Assembly (NCBI GenBank): GCA_012522445.1
Contig: JAAYKL010000062.1
Location: forward strand, 1-58,017
From: Myxococcales bacterium
Lineage (GTDB): Bacteria > Myxococcota_A > Polyangia > JAAYKL01
DNA length: 58,017 bases
Direction: 5' to 3'
The notes beneath the pieces were generated by a model, which saw only the letters and a list, made by a program, of their open reading frames with translations, did no database searches and was not told the DNA's origin. Numbering within the stretch: the stretch's first letter is position 1; every line of letters begins with the position of its first letter. Position numbers and translations under genes: made by a program. Positions 50,854 to 58,017 of the stretch are shown in pieces.

Positions 50854-53343
50854 TTAGATGAAGATGTTGTAGCCCGCCTGATCGGCTTTGGCGAGGTAGG
50901 CCGCCACACCGCCGTATTCGATGCCGTCGATGAGCTCTTCTTTTTTGATACCCATAATGTCCATAGACATCGTGCAAGCGATGAAGCGCACGCCATTTTT
51001 TTGCGCCTCGGCCATGAGCTCGGGCAGGGACATGACGTTTTTCTTCTTCATCTCTTTTTGCATGAGGGAGGTGCCCATGCCGCCCATGTTCATCTTGGAG
51101 AGCACGACCTTTTTGTTGCCGCGGGGCATCATGTTGCCAAACATGCGCTCCATGAAGGTTTTGGAGACCTTGACCGCGCGGTCTTTTCGCAGCAGGTTGA
51201 GCCCCCAAAAGGTGAAGAAAATCGTGACCTGGCTGCCCATGGCTGCGGCACCGTTGGCGATGATAAAGCTCGCCATGGCGCGATCAAAATCGTTGGAAAA
51301 GAGCACCATTGTTTTTTGGTCGCTGCTCCCGCCAAAGCCCGCCGCGAGCGCGACGTTGGGCTCGGTGGGCAGGGGACAGGCTTCGTGCAACATGCCCTTG
51401 CGGACGACCGCCGTGAAGAGCCCCTTCTCGTGGGTCAGGTGCGTCAACGTGTTGCCCGTGCGTGCGCACCAGGCCGGGACGTCCATGGAAAAGCCCGAGT
51501 CCGTGGCTTGAATTTCGAGAGACTCGCCGTCGCGCAGCGTGTCCATGCCCTGCTTGAGCTGCATGATGGGCCCCGGACACTGCAGTCCGCGCGCGTCGAT
51601 GCTGAGGCGTTTTGCGGGGAGCGCCCCCTCGGTGGAGGAGCAGCTCGCCACGGTGAGCGGATCGAGGTAGGCGCTGTCGTAATCGTCGGAGGTGACGAGC
51701 TTGTACGTCTTGTAGCCCCCGCTCAAGTTGCGCGTGCGAAAGCCCATTTGGCGCAGCATGGAGACCGCGATGTGTCCGCGCAGCCCCACCTGACAATAAA
51801 TGATGATCTCTTTGTTTTTATCGAGCTCCTTGGGGGCGCGCTGCCGCAGGCTGTCCACGGGGATGAGGACGGCGTTTTCGATCATGCCTTGTTCGGCCTC
51901 GGCTTCGGTGCGCACATCGAGGAGCACCTGTTTGCTGAGGTCGAGCCCGGCGATGTCCTCGGCATATATGATGGGCGTGCGGCCTTCTAAGATGTTTTGG
52001 GCCACAAAACCCGCCATGTTGACTGGATCTTTGGCGCTGCCATAGGGCGGCGCGTAGGCGAGCTCAAGCTCGGTCAACTCGTCGACGGTAAAGCCGTGGC
52101 GCACCGCTGTGGCCAGCACGTCGATGCGCTTGTCCACGCCGCTGGAGCCGACGATTTGCGCGCCCAGCACTTTTTTGCTGTCGGGCGAAAAGAGCAGCTT
52201 GAGGGACATGAGGTAGGCACCCGGGTAGTAACCCGCATGGCTCAACGAGTGCGTGTACGACTTGATGAAGGGGATGCCGTCGCGCTTGGCGATTTTTTCG
52301 TTGAGACCCGTCACCGCCACGGTGAGGTCGAATATTTTGCACACCGCCGTGCCCTGGGTGCTGCGATAGGCCGCGTCGCGACCGGCCACCACATCGGCGG
52401 CGATGCGTCCCTGGCGATTGGCCGGACCGGCCAGGGGCACCATCACTGGCTTGCCCGTGGCGAAGTCGACCACTTCGATGGCGTCGCCCACCGCATAGAC
52501 ATCGGGCAGGTTGGTGCGCATCTGCGGGTCGACGACGATGCCGCCGCGCGCGTTGCGGCGAATGCCCGACGAGGCGAGAAACTCCGTGTCGGGTTTGACG
52601 CCAATGGCCAAGATGGCCATCTCCGAGTTGAGCACAGTGCCGTCGTCGAGCTGTGTTTCCAGCACTGAACCACGATCGACAAAAGCGCGCACACCCGTGT
52701 TGAGGATGAGGCGGACGCCGTTGAGGGCCAAGTGCTGGTGAAGGATGTGGGCCATCTCCATGTCCGCGGAGAGGAAAACCTGCTCGGCGAGTTCGACCAG
52801 GGCCACTTCTAAGCCGCGGTGTCGCAGGTTCTCGGCCATCTCAAGCCCGATGAATCCCCCGCCGATTACCACGGCGCGCCGGGCGGTGCCGTCGTCGACC
52901 TGCTTTTTGATGACGTCCATGTCGGGTAGCGTGCGCAGGGTTAGCACCTTGTCGGAATCGATGCCCGGTAGATTGGGGCGGAGGGGGGAGGCGCCCGGAG
53001 ACAGCAACAAAATGTCGTAGTTCTCCTCGTAGGTGCGCTCGCCGCTTTGCACCGTCAACACTTTGCGCTTAGGGTCCAGCGCGCGCACTTCGGAGTTGAG
53101 CCGGACGTCGACGTTGAAGCGCGAGCGGAAGCCCTCGGGGGTTTGCACGATGAGCTTGTCGCGCTCCGCGATGGTTTCGCCGATGTGGTAGGGCAGCCCG
53201 CAGTTGGCAAACGAAACATAGCTGCCTTTTTCGAACATGATGATGTTGGCGTCTTCATCGAGGCGACGCATGCGCGCGGCAAAGCTCGCCCCGCCGGCAA
53301 CACCGCCGACCACCAGTATTTTCTTTCCTGTCTTTTGTCCCAC
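50854..53343 (-). CDS. CoA-disulfide reductase-rhodanese-TusA-DsrE2 fusion
   Basis: 829 residues. Domain 1 (1-450): FAD/NAD(P)H disulfide reductase with VVGGVAGGASFAARMRR, the CoA-disulfide reductase Cys48 in SFANCGLP and NAD site VVIGGGFIGLEMAE. Domain 2 (about 465-555): rhodanese with Cys517 in IIIYCQVGLRG. Domain 3 (about 578-650): TusA/SirA with Cys589 in GLQCPGP. Domain 4 (about 675-829): DsrE/DsrE2-like with Cys790. All four thiols are present, so sulfur could pass as persulfide along one chain. GTG at 53343 follows CAGGAGTGCCAC. It lies 201 bp downstream of the oad genes on the same strand. Confidence 0.92.
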   Translation of the reverse strand: MGQKTGKKILVVGGVAGGASFAARMRRLDEDANIIMFEKGSYVSFANCGLPYHIGETIAERDKLIVQTPEGFRSRFNVDVRLNSEVRALDPKRKVLTVQSGERTYEENYDILLLSPGASPLRPNLPGIDSDKVLTLRTLPDMDVIKKQVDDGTARRAVVIGGGFIGLEMAENLRHRGLEVALVELAEQVFLSADMEMAHILHQHLALNGVRLILNTGVRAFVDRGSVLETQLDDGTVLNSEMAILAIGVKPDTEFLASSGIRRNARGGIVVDPQMRTNLPDVYAVGDAIEVVDFATGKPVMVPLAGPANRQGRIAADVVAGRDAAYRSTQGTAVCKIFDLTVAVTGLNEKIAKRDGIPFIKSYTHSLSHAGYYPGAYLMSLKLLFSPDSKKVLGAQIVGSSGVDKRIDVLATAVRHGFTVDELTELELAYAPPYGSAKDPVNMAGFVAQNILEGRTPIIYAEDIAGLDLSKQVLLDVRTEAEAEQGMIENAVLIPVDSLRQRAPKELDKNKEIIIYCQVGLRGHIAVSMLRQMGFRTRNLSGGYKTYKLVTSDDYDSAYLDPLTVASCSSTEGALPAKRLSIDARGLQCPGPIMQLKQGMDTLRDGESLEIQATDSGFSMDVPAWCARTGNTLTHLTHEKGLFTAVVRKGMLHEACPLPTEPNVALAAGFGGSSDQKTMVLFSNDFDRAMASFIIANGAAAMGSQVTIFFTFWGLNLLRKDRAVKVSKTFMERMFGNMMPRGNKKVVLSKMNMGGMGTSLMQKEMKKKNVMSLPELMAEAQKNGVRFIACTMSMDIMGIKKEELIDGIEYGGVAAYLAKADQAGYNIFI

Positions 53344-53544
53344 GTGGCACTCCTGTCGCAATACGGCGCCTCTTCGGCGCAAAGGGAATGGGGTTTGTGC
53401 AACCACACGCGCGCTCAAAAACATCGCACGAGAGCGCTCGCAAACATCGCACGAGAGCATAGGTATGAGTAATCACCTGTGACCAAGAGTCAATTCAGAC
53501 CTGGTTGGTGTCGCCAGAAAAAACGAATTGTGTGGGGGAATGCG

Positions 53545-55005
53545 TTATTGCAACAGGGCCAAGATAACGCCAGCGGCTACGGCAGAGCCGATAACGCCCG
53601 AGACGTTGGAACCCATGGCGTGCATGAGCAGGAAGTTTTGCGGGTTGGACTCGAGGCCGACCTTGTTGACCACGCGCGCGGCCATGGGCACCGCAGAGAC
53701 GCCCGCAGCGCCGATGAGCGGGTTGATGGGACGCTTCGACAGCAGGTTCATGAGCTTGGCGAGTAAGACACCCGAGGCGGTGCCGAAGGAGAACGCGAGG
53801 AAGCCCAAAAAGAGAATGCCCAAGGTTTCGGCGGACAGGAACTGCGCAGCCGAGAGCTTGGAGCCAACGGCGAGTCCCAAAAAGATGGTGACGATGTTGA
53901 TGAGCTCGTTTTGCAGCGTTTGGTTGAGTCGCTCAACCACGCCCGCCTCGCGCACCAAGTTGCCGAACATCAGCGCACCTATGAGGGGCGTGGCGTCGGG
54001 CAGCAACAGAATGCACAGAAACAAAACGATGAGCGGAAACAGGATTTTCTCGAGTTTGCTCACCGGGCGGAGCTGCTCCATCTTGATGGTGCGCTCTTTC
54101 TTGGTGGTGAGGGCGCGCATAATGGGCGGCTGAATAATGGGCACCAAGGCCATGTAGGAATAGGCTGCCACCGCGATGGACCCCAGCAGTCGCGGTGAGA
54201 GTCGGCTCGCCACAAAGATAGACGTGGGGCCGTCGGCACCGCCGATGATGCCAATGGAGGCCGCATCCTGCAGTGAAAAAGAAATGGTGTCGCCGGTGTT
54301 GGCGGAGAGGGCCACAGCGCCCAGAATGGTGGCGAAGATACCGAACTGTGCCGCGCCGCCGAGCAGAGCGGTTTTCGGGTTGGCGATGAGGGGACCGAAG
54401 TCGGTCATGGCGCCCACACCCATAAAGATGATGAGCGGGAACAGACCGTTTTCGATGCCCATGCTATAGACGATGTACAAGAAACCGTCGACTTGTCCTT
54501 CGATGGCCGCAGCCTGGGCAATATCGGCGAGAGGGATGTTGGCCAAGATGCCGCCGAAACCAATGGGGAGCAGCAGCAGGGGCTCAAAGTCTTTGGCGAT
54601 GGCCAAGTAGATGAGTAGGAGGCCCACGAGGAGCATCACCGCCTGTCCGGCTGCATCGGGCAGCAGGGGTTTGCGGTTTTTGTTCGACTCTTCCATCTCC
54701 AGTTGTTTTTGATGTGCCGTGGCTTGGCGACGTTCGAGCTCTTTGTCTTCGGCGGCGCGCTTCTGCGCGATTTCATCTTCGGTCATGCCGAACTCTGCAA
54801 AGCCCGAAATAAACGAGTGCAGCCCTGTGGCCTCAATGAGGCTGTCCACCAGGCTCGCTTCGGACTCGCCGTTTTCGTCCACAGCAGCGGCCGTGACCTG
54901 GGGCTTGGCCGTGCCCATGGCAAACATGGCGGCGAGAATGACAGCAAATGTGATCCACCACGATCGATTGATGCGGGAGGATGGCTTAATATTTTTAAAC
55001 AACAC
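53545..55005 (-). CDS. oadB: Na+-pumping oxaloacetate/carboxylic-acid decarboxylase subunit beta
   Basis: 486 residues; the family usually has 380-435. The conserved carboxyl-carrier channel segments are present: [14 protein letters not shown] [14 protein letters not shown], the ion-binding loop [14 protein letters not shown] and [13 protein letters not shown], closing with [18 protein letters not shown]. It moves Na+ out as carboxybiotin is decarboxylated. The extra N-terminal 110 residues hold one membrane segment (15-32) and a charged region ([18 protein letters not shown]) before the core. It follows oadA by 11 bp. Confidence 0.93.
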   Translation of the reverse strand: MLFKNIKPSSRINRSWWITFAVILAAMFAMGTAKPQVTAAAVDENGESEASLVDSLIEATGLHSFISGFAEFGMTEDEIAQKRAAEDKELERRQATAHQKQLEMEESNKNRKPLLPDAAGQAVMLLVGLLLIYLAIAKDFEPLLLLPIGFGGILANIPLADIAQAAAIEGQVDGFLYIVYSMGIENGLFPLIIFMGVGAMTDFGPLIANPKTALLGGAAQFGIFATILGAVALSANTGDTISFSLQDAASIGIIGGADGPTSIFVASRLSPRLLGSIAVAAYSYMALVPIIQPPIMRALTTKKERTIKMEQLRPVSKLEKILFPLIVLFLCILLLPDATPLIGALMFGNLVREAGVVERLNQTLQNELINIVTIFLGLAVGSKLSAAQFLSAETLGILFLGFLAFSFGTASGVLLAKLMNLLSKRPINPLIGAAGVSAVPMAARVVNKVGLESNPQNFLLMHAMGSNVSGVIGSAVAAGVILALLQ

Positions 55006-55016
55006 CTGCTCCTCCT

Positions 55017-56840
55017 TTAGTTCAACTGAACCAGCAATTGTCCTGCGGTGATCTGATCGCCTTTGTTCACAGCGATGCGGGTGACGCGACCAGCGGACGG
55101 GCTCTTGACTTCGATTTCCATTTTCATGGCTTCGATCACCAGCAGCACGTCGTCTTGGGCCACTTGATCGCCTTCGCTGGCCACCAGTTTGAACACCGAA
55201 CCCGGCATGGGGGCGTTGACCGCCTCGGCGGCACCACCTGCAGCCGGCGCAGCGGCAGCGGGTGCAGCAGCAGCGGCCGCGGAGATGCCATCGGCCACGC
55301 TAATGTCGTAAGAAGCGCCGTTGACCGTGGCCTTGTCGCCGTTGAGCTGGACGGCGAAGCTTTGGCCGTTGACCGTTACGGTGTATCCGCCATTGCCACC
55401 GCCAGCGGCTGGCGCAGCTTGTTGCGGTACGTTTTTGCGAATGCCGAGCTTGGCATTGCCCAACAGAAAATCGATGCCCCGCTCTTCGCAACACGCGGCG
55501 ATGAACACGTTTTCATCGTTGATGGCGATGCCCTCTTTTTTGAGGCGGGCTTCCCAGACCTTGAGGCCTTTTGTGGGATCAGCGTCATCGATTTCGCGAG
55601 AGGTTTTGGTGGTGGGTTCGAGTTTGAGTTGCTCCGAGGCAATTTTGATGATCTCGGGATCGGCGGGCACCGGGGTGCGGCCAAAATAGCCGAGCACCAT
55701 CTTGCCATAGCCGTCGGCGATTTTTTTCCAGGGCCCGAACATGATGTTGTTGAAGGCTTGCTGGAAGTAGAACTGGGACACCGGGGTTACCGAAGTGCCA
55801 AAACCACCGCGACGCACCACCTCGCTCATGGCGGCGATAACGTCGTTGTAGCGATCCATGATGCCGTTGTCGCGCATCATTTGGGTGTTGGCAGTGAGGG
55901 CGCCGCCGGGCATGGGGCTCCACGGAATGAGGGGCTCGACCATGGTGGCTTCGGGCGGCAGGAAGTAATCGGCCATGCACTCTTTGAAGATTTTTTCGGC
56001 TTCCATCACTTTATCGATGTCGATGCCGAGATCGTATTCGGTGCCGCGCAGGGCGTGCCACATGGTGGAGATGTCGGGCTGACAGGTACCGCCCGATGCC
56101 GGGGCCATGGAGAGGTCGATGGCATCGGCGCCGGCGTCCAGGGCCATCTTGTAAGCCAAAACGCTGACACCCGCGGTTTCGTGGGTGTGGTAGTCCAGCA
56201 TGACGTCTGCGGGCAGCAGTTTGCGGGCGCGCTTGATGGTTTCGTATACCTTAGAAGGCACCGCGGTTCCCGAGGCGTCTTTGAAACAAACCGAATCAAA
56301 CGGAATGCCGGCATCCAAAATTTCGCGCAGGATTTTTTCGTAGAACGCTGCGTCGTGGGCGCCGGTGCAGCCGGGGGGCAGCTCCATGAGGGTGATGGCC
56401 ACCTGGTGCTTGAGGCCCGCATCGTGGATGCACTGACCGCTATAGATCAAGTTGTTGACGTCGTTGAGGGCGTCGAAGTTGCGGATGGTGGTGACGCCGT
56501 GTTTTTTGAAGAGCTCGGCGTGGGCCTTGATAACGTCGGAGGGCTGCGAGGTGAGGCCGACCACGTTGACGCCGCGGGCCAGGGTTTGCAGGTTCACGTC
56601 CTTGCCAACGGCTTCGCGGATTTTGTCCATCGACACAAAGGCATCTTGGTTGCTGTAAAAGTACTGCGACTGGAACATTGCACCGCCACCGGTTTCAAAC
56701 CAGTTGATGCCAGCCGCCACGGCCGCTTGGATGGCGGGCAGGTAGTCTTCGACGAGGACGCGGGCACCGTAAACCGACTGAAATCCGTCGCGGAAAGCGG
56801 TGCACATGAATTTAACGGGCTTTTTCTTCAGTATTGTCAC
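55017..56840 (-). CDS. oadA: Oxaloacetate decarboxylase subunit alpha (biotin-carrying)
   Basis: 607 residues. Carboxyltransferase TIM barrel at the N-terminus ([39 protein letters not shown]), the PYC/OADA helical domain, a Pro/Ala linker and a biotinyl domain with the biotinylated Lys573 in IEAMKMEIE, 35 residues from the end as usual. It transfers the carboxyl from oxaloacetate, or possibly another 2-oxoacid product, to biotin. Start is a GTG after GAAAGGAATTATCCC; the longer reading runs into oadG. A PycB role is possible, but the beta and gamma partners favour the sodium pump. Confidence 0.93.
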   Translation of the reverse strand: MTILKKKPVKFMCTAFRDGFQSVYGARVLVEDYLPAIQAAVAAGINWFETGGGAMFQSQYFYSNQDAFVSMDKIREAVGKDVNLQTLARGVNVVGLTSQPSDVIKAHAELFKKHGVTTIRNFDALNDVNNLIYSGQCIHDAGLKHQVAITLMELPPGCTGAHDAAFYEKILREILDAGIPFDSVCFKDASGTAVPSKVYETIKRARKLLPADVMLDYHTHETAGVSVLAYKMALDAGADAIDLSMAPASGGTCQPDISTMWHALRGTEYDLGIDIDKVMEAEKIFKECMADYFLPPEATMVEPLIPWSPMPGGALTANTQMMRDNGIMDRYNDVIAAMSEVVRRGGFGTSVTPVSQFYFQQAFNNIMFGPWKKIADGYGKMVLGYFGRTPVPADPEIIKIASEQLKLEPTTKTSREIDDADPTKGLKVWEARLKKEGIAINDENVFIAACCEERGIDFLLGNAKLGIRKNVPQQAAPAAGGGNGGYTVTVNGQSFAVQLNGDKATVNGASYDISVADGISAAAAAAPAAAAPAAGGAAEAVNAPMPGSVFKLVASEGDQVAQDDVLLVIEAMKMEIEVKSPSAGRVTRIAVNKGDQITAGQLLVQLN

Positions 56841-56853
56841 GGGATAATTCCTT

Positions 56854-57075
56854 TCACTTTCGGGATTGCGCGTTGGCGGCGGCGACGGCGACAGCCACCA
56901 GGGCCAATTGGTTGGCACCGGCAGCGGATGTGCCGCCTCCAGGGGATTGTGGGGTTTCGGGCTTTTCAAATTTGCGAATGACGGCTGCCGCACCGTACAT
57001 GGTGAACACCATTAGGATGAGGAATGCGAACACCACACCCATGCCGACGGCCATCAGTTCCAGAGCTTGCGACAT
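56854..57075 (-). CDS. oadG: Decarboxylase sodium pump subunit gamma
   Basis: 73 residues with one membrane segment near the N-terminus (MAVGMGVVFAFLILMVFTMYG) and a Pro/Gly/Ala-rich C-terminal tail, the OadG pattern. It anchors the alpha subunit to beta and helps assemble the complex. ATG at 57075 follows AAGGAGAACCGCAAA. First gene of the oadG-oadA-oadB transcript, 13 bp before oadA. Confidence 0.85.
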   Translation of the reverse strand: MSQALELMAVGMGVVFAFLILMVFTMYGAAAVIRKFEKPETPQSPGGGTSAAGANQLALVAVAVAAANAQSRK

Positions 57076-57097
57076 TTTGCGGTTCTCCTTGATGTGG

Positions 57098-57118
57098 GCC
57101 AGATATTGTATTTCTGGC
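57098..57118 (-). promoter_or_regulatory. Inverted repeat over the predicted -10 of the oad operon
   Basis: GCCAGA-N9-TCTGGC, with the minus-strand TACAAT (57110-57105) inside the spacer. No good -35 is found 16-18 bp upstream, so the promoter may need an activator. The palindrome would suit a repressor or activator. The 255-bp gap 57076-57330 is otherwise featureless apart from the element at 57267. Confidence 0.4.
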
Positions 57119-57266
57119 ACGATGAGATTGGTTTGCGAAAGAATTTCGGCTCTTTGGCAACGAGACCCTAGCTTTGCTCTATCGTTTCCACAACGCACAA
57201 ATTGTTTTCACGTGATGCGAAAAAACTATCACAAACGCGTGTTTTGCCGAATCATCTTGCATGCCG

Positions 57267-57285
57267 TTGGTGGAGGCACCAATAT
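57267..57285 (+). promoter_or_regulatory. TTGG-N6-CACCAATAT element with perfect inverted repeat
   Basis: TTGGTG-GAGG-CACCAA forms a perfect hairpin or operator, followed by TATATG. It is 45 bp upstream of the lipoprotein ATG and matches the 19-bp element at 49347-49365 in both ends and length. Confidence 0.4.
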
Positions 57286-57330
57286 ATGATCATACCTTTG
57301 ATTAGAAATCGACATTACAGGAGGCTCTCA

Positions 57331-58017
57331 ATGAAAAGTTTGGCGCGCATTACATGGCTCACCCTGTTGTTGCTCGTGTTTGGCAACCTAGCGTGTAACG
57401 ATGAAAGCACCTCGCGGGTACCCGCTTCCAACAACAACAACGGCAATGATAGCGATGTGGGGACCAACACCGATCCGGGGAGAAGCTCTGACACTTTCCC
57501 CCAAAACACCGATTTCCCGCCAATCGACACAAATCCGGTGAACACCGGCGACACAAACCCGGTAAGCACCGACGACACAAACCCGGTGAACACTGACGAC
57601 ACAAACCCAGTGAACACCGACGACACAAACCCGGTGAACACCGACGACACAAACCCGGTGAACACCGACGATACAAACCCACCCACCGGCGACTGCAATG
57701 ACAGCAACTCCGCCGTCATTTCTACGCAAGACTGGACCGATATCCCCACGTCGGGCTTGGCCTGCTTCAAGCTCGTGCCCAACGACGGCTGGGCTTACAA
57801 TGACGTGCGGGTGAAGGTGGAAAACAACAGTGGCGTTCCCGTGGCGGGACAGGCCGAGGTCGTGGGCAAGAGCGGCTACACGCGCTCCCACGATTTCACC
57901 CCGGGAAGCGAAGTGCTCAAACACTTCGACCTGGGCCGCTCCAACGCCAACAGCGCCGCGCCTTACTACATCAAGATCACCGGCAGCATTGAAGGGCAAA
58001 AAATTGCCTGGGAATAC
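57331..58017 (+). CDS. Repeat-linker lipoprotein, C-terminus beyond window
   Basis: 229 codons are present and the frame is open at the right edge. ATG follows GGAGGCTCTCA. Lipobox FGNLAC (Cys22). Then comes a disordered Asn/Asp/Thr/Pro region with six-plus TNPVNTDD octapeptides. From about residue 117 a folded domain begins (CNDSNSAVISTQDW, ACFKLVPNDGWAYNDVRVKV, PYYIKITGSIEGQKIAW), which looks like a beta-sandwich, possibly carbohydrate-binding. It resembles the other surface lipoproteins of the 46-50 kb region in design, but the function is unknown. Confidence 0.82.
   Translation, partial: MKSLARITWLTLLLLVFGNLACNDESTSRVPASNNNNGNDSDVGTNTDPGRSSDTFPQNTDFPPIDTNPVNTGDTNPVSTDDTNPVNTDDTNPVNTDDTNPVNTDDTNPVNTDDTNPPTGDCNDSNSAVISTQDWTDIPTSGLACFKLVPNDGWAYNDVRVKVENNSGVPVAGQAEVVGKSGYTRSHDFTPGSEVLKHFDLGRSNANSAAPYYIKITGSIEGQKIAWEY
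57526..57681 (+). repeat. 24-bp tandem repeats encoding DTNPVNTD
   Basis: Six full units start at 57526, 57550, 57574, 57598, 57622 and 57646, with a partial seventh at 57670. Units differ by only a few point changes. The period is a multiple of three, so linker length can change without a frameshift. Confidence 0.95.

Noticed and set aside
55038..56981. 647-codon open frame on the plus strand
   Set aside because: Antisense to oadA, low-complexity His/Gly/Val composition, no start signal.
57526..57681. Regular 24-bp repeats considered as a CRISPR or origin iteron array
   Set aside because: There are no spacers, the units lie in frame inside a lipoprotein gene and encode a linker.

Overview
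The window is GC-rich, gene-dense bacterial chromosome with about 51 protein genes, no recognisable rRNA or tRNA, no CRISPR array, no transposon and no phage. The gene set points to a Gram-negative bacterium of the former Deltaproteobacteria, most likely Myxococcota or Bradymonadota. The supporting features are Hanks-type kinases with an HRDVSPPN catalytic loop, a PP2C phosphatase, AgmX/PglI-type lipoproteins, FecR-TPR anti-sigma proteins, many lipoproteins with Cys-rich or low-complexity repeats, a DUF7151-like segment, sigma-54 enhancer-binding regulation, and a Na+-pumping oxaloacetate decarboxylase. This assignment is inferred from family content and not from any marker-gene comparison.

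Layout, left to right. 1-4215: the 5' end of a DEAD-box helicase, a GPH sugar symporter with an unusual periplasmic insert, a DUF488 protein and a methyltransferase. 4351-7944: a ZraP/ZraS/ZraR-like metal or envelope stress operon behind a near-consensus sigma-54 promoter. 8008-13722: a SWIM-SNF2 helicase, two small unknown proteins, a YkgJ-type Cys-cluster protein, a lysine 2,3-aminomutase-like enzyme and ribosomal protein L28. 13904-21134: an outer-membrane-like protein, TPR proteins, a ferredoxin-nitroreductase fusion, thioredoxin, a Pal-like lipoprotein with five cysteine modules, CpoB, and a RegB-like orphan sensor kinase.

21209-29030 is an export neighbourhood: yajC-secD-secF-recJ reads one way, and a catalytically dead signal-peptidase-I homologue overlapping a small secreted YbjN-like protein reads the other, followed by an AgmX-type lipoprotein and a SlyD-like FKBP. 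29148-32985: an ECF sigma factor with a zinc-finger/FecR/TPR partner and an envelope protein. 33080-38408: a pteridine-reductase-like SDR with an altered catalytic Lys, a GH63-like glucosidase, an AmgK-like sugar kinase and RsmG. 38405-45340: a lipoprotein, a PP2C phosphatase, a Ser/Thr kinase, a 1094-residue NlpC/P60 lipoprotein and a second ECF sigma factor.

45341-50773 is an accessory stretch: an AT-rich intergenic region, two small membrane proteins, a repeat-built lipoprotein, an Asl1-like glycosidase lipoprotein on a Ser/Thr/Asp-rich linker, and a secreted beta-helix protein. 50854-57075 holds a four-module CoA-disulfide reductase/rhodanese/TusA/DsrE fusion and the oadG-oadA-oadB sodium pump. 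The window ends inside a lipoprotein with 24-bp tandem repeats. The most promising unusual items are the signal-peptidase pseudoenzyme beside secDF-yajC, the Cys-module Pal, the metal-sensing sigma-54 operon, the RegB-like sensor and the sulfur-carrier fusion.
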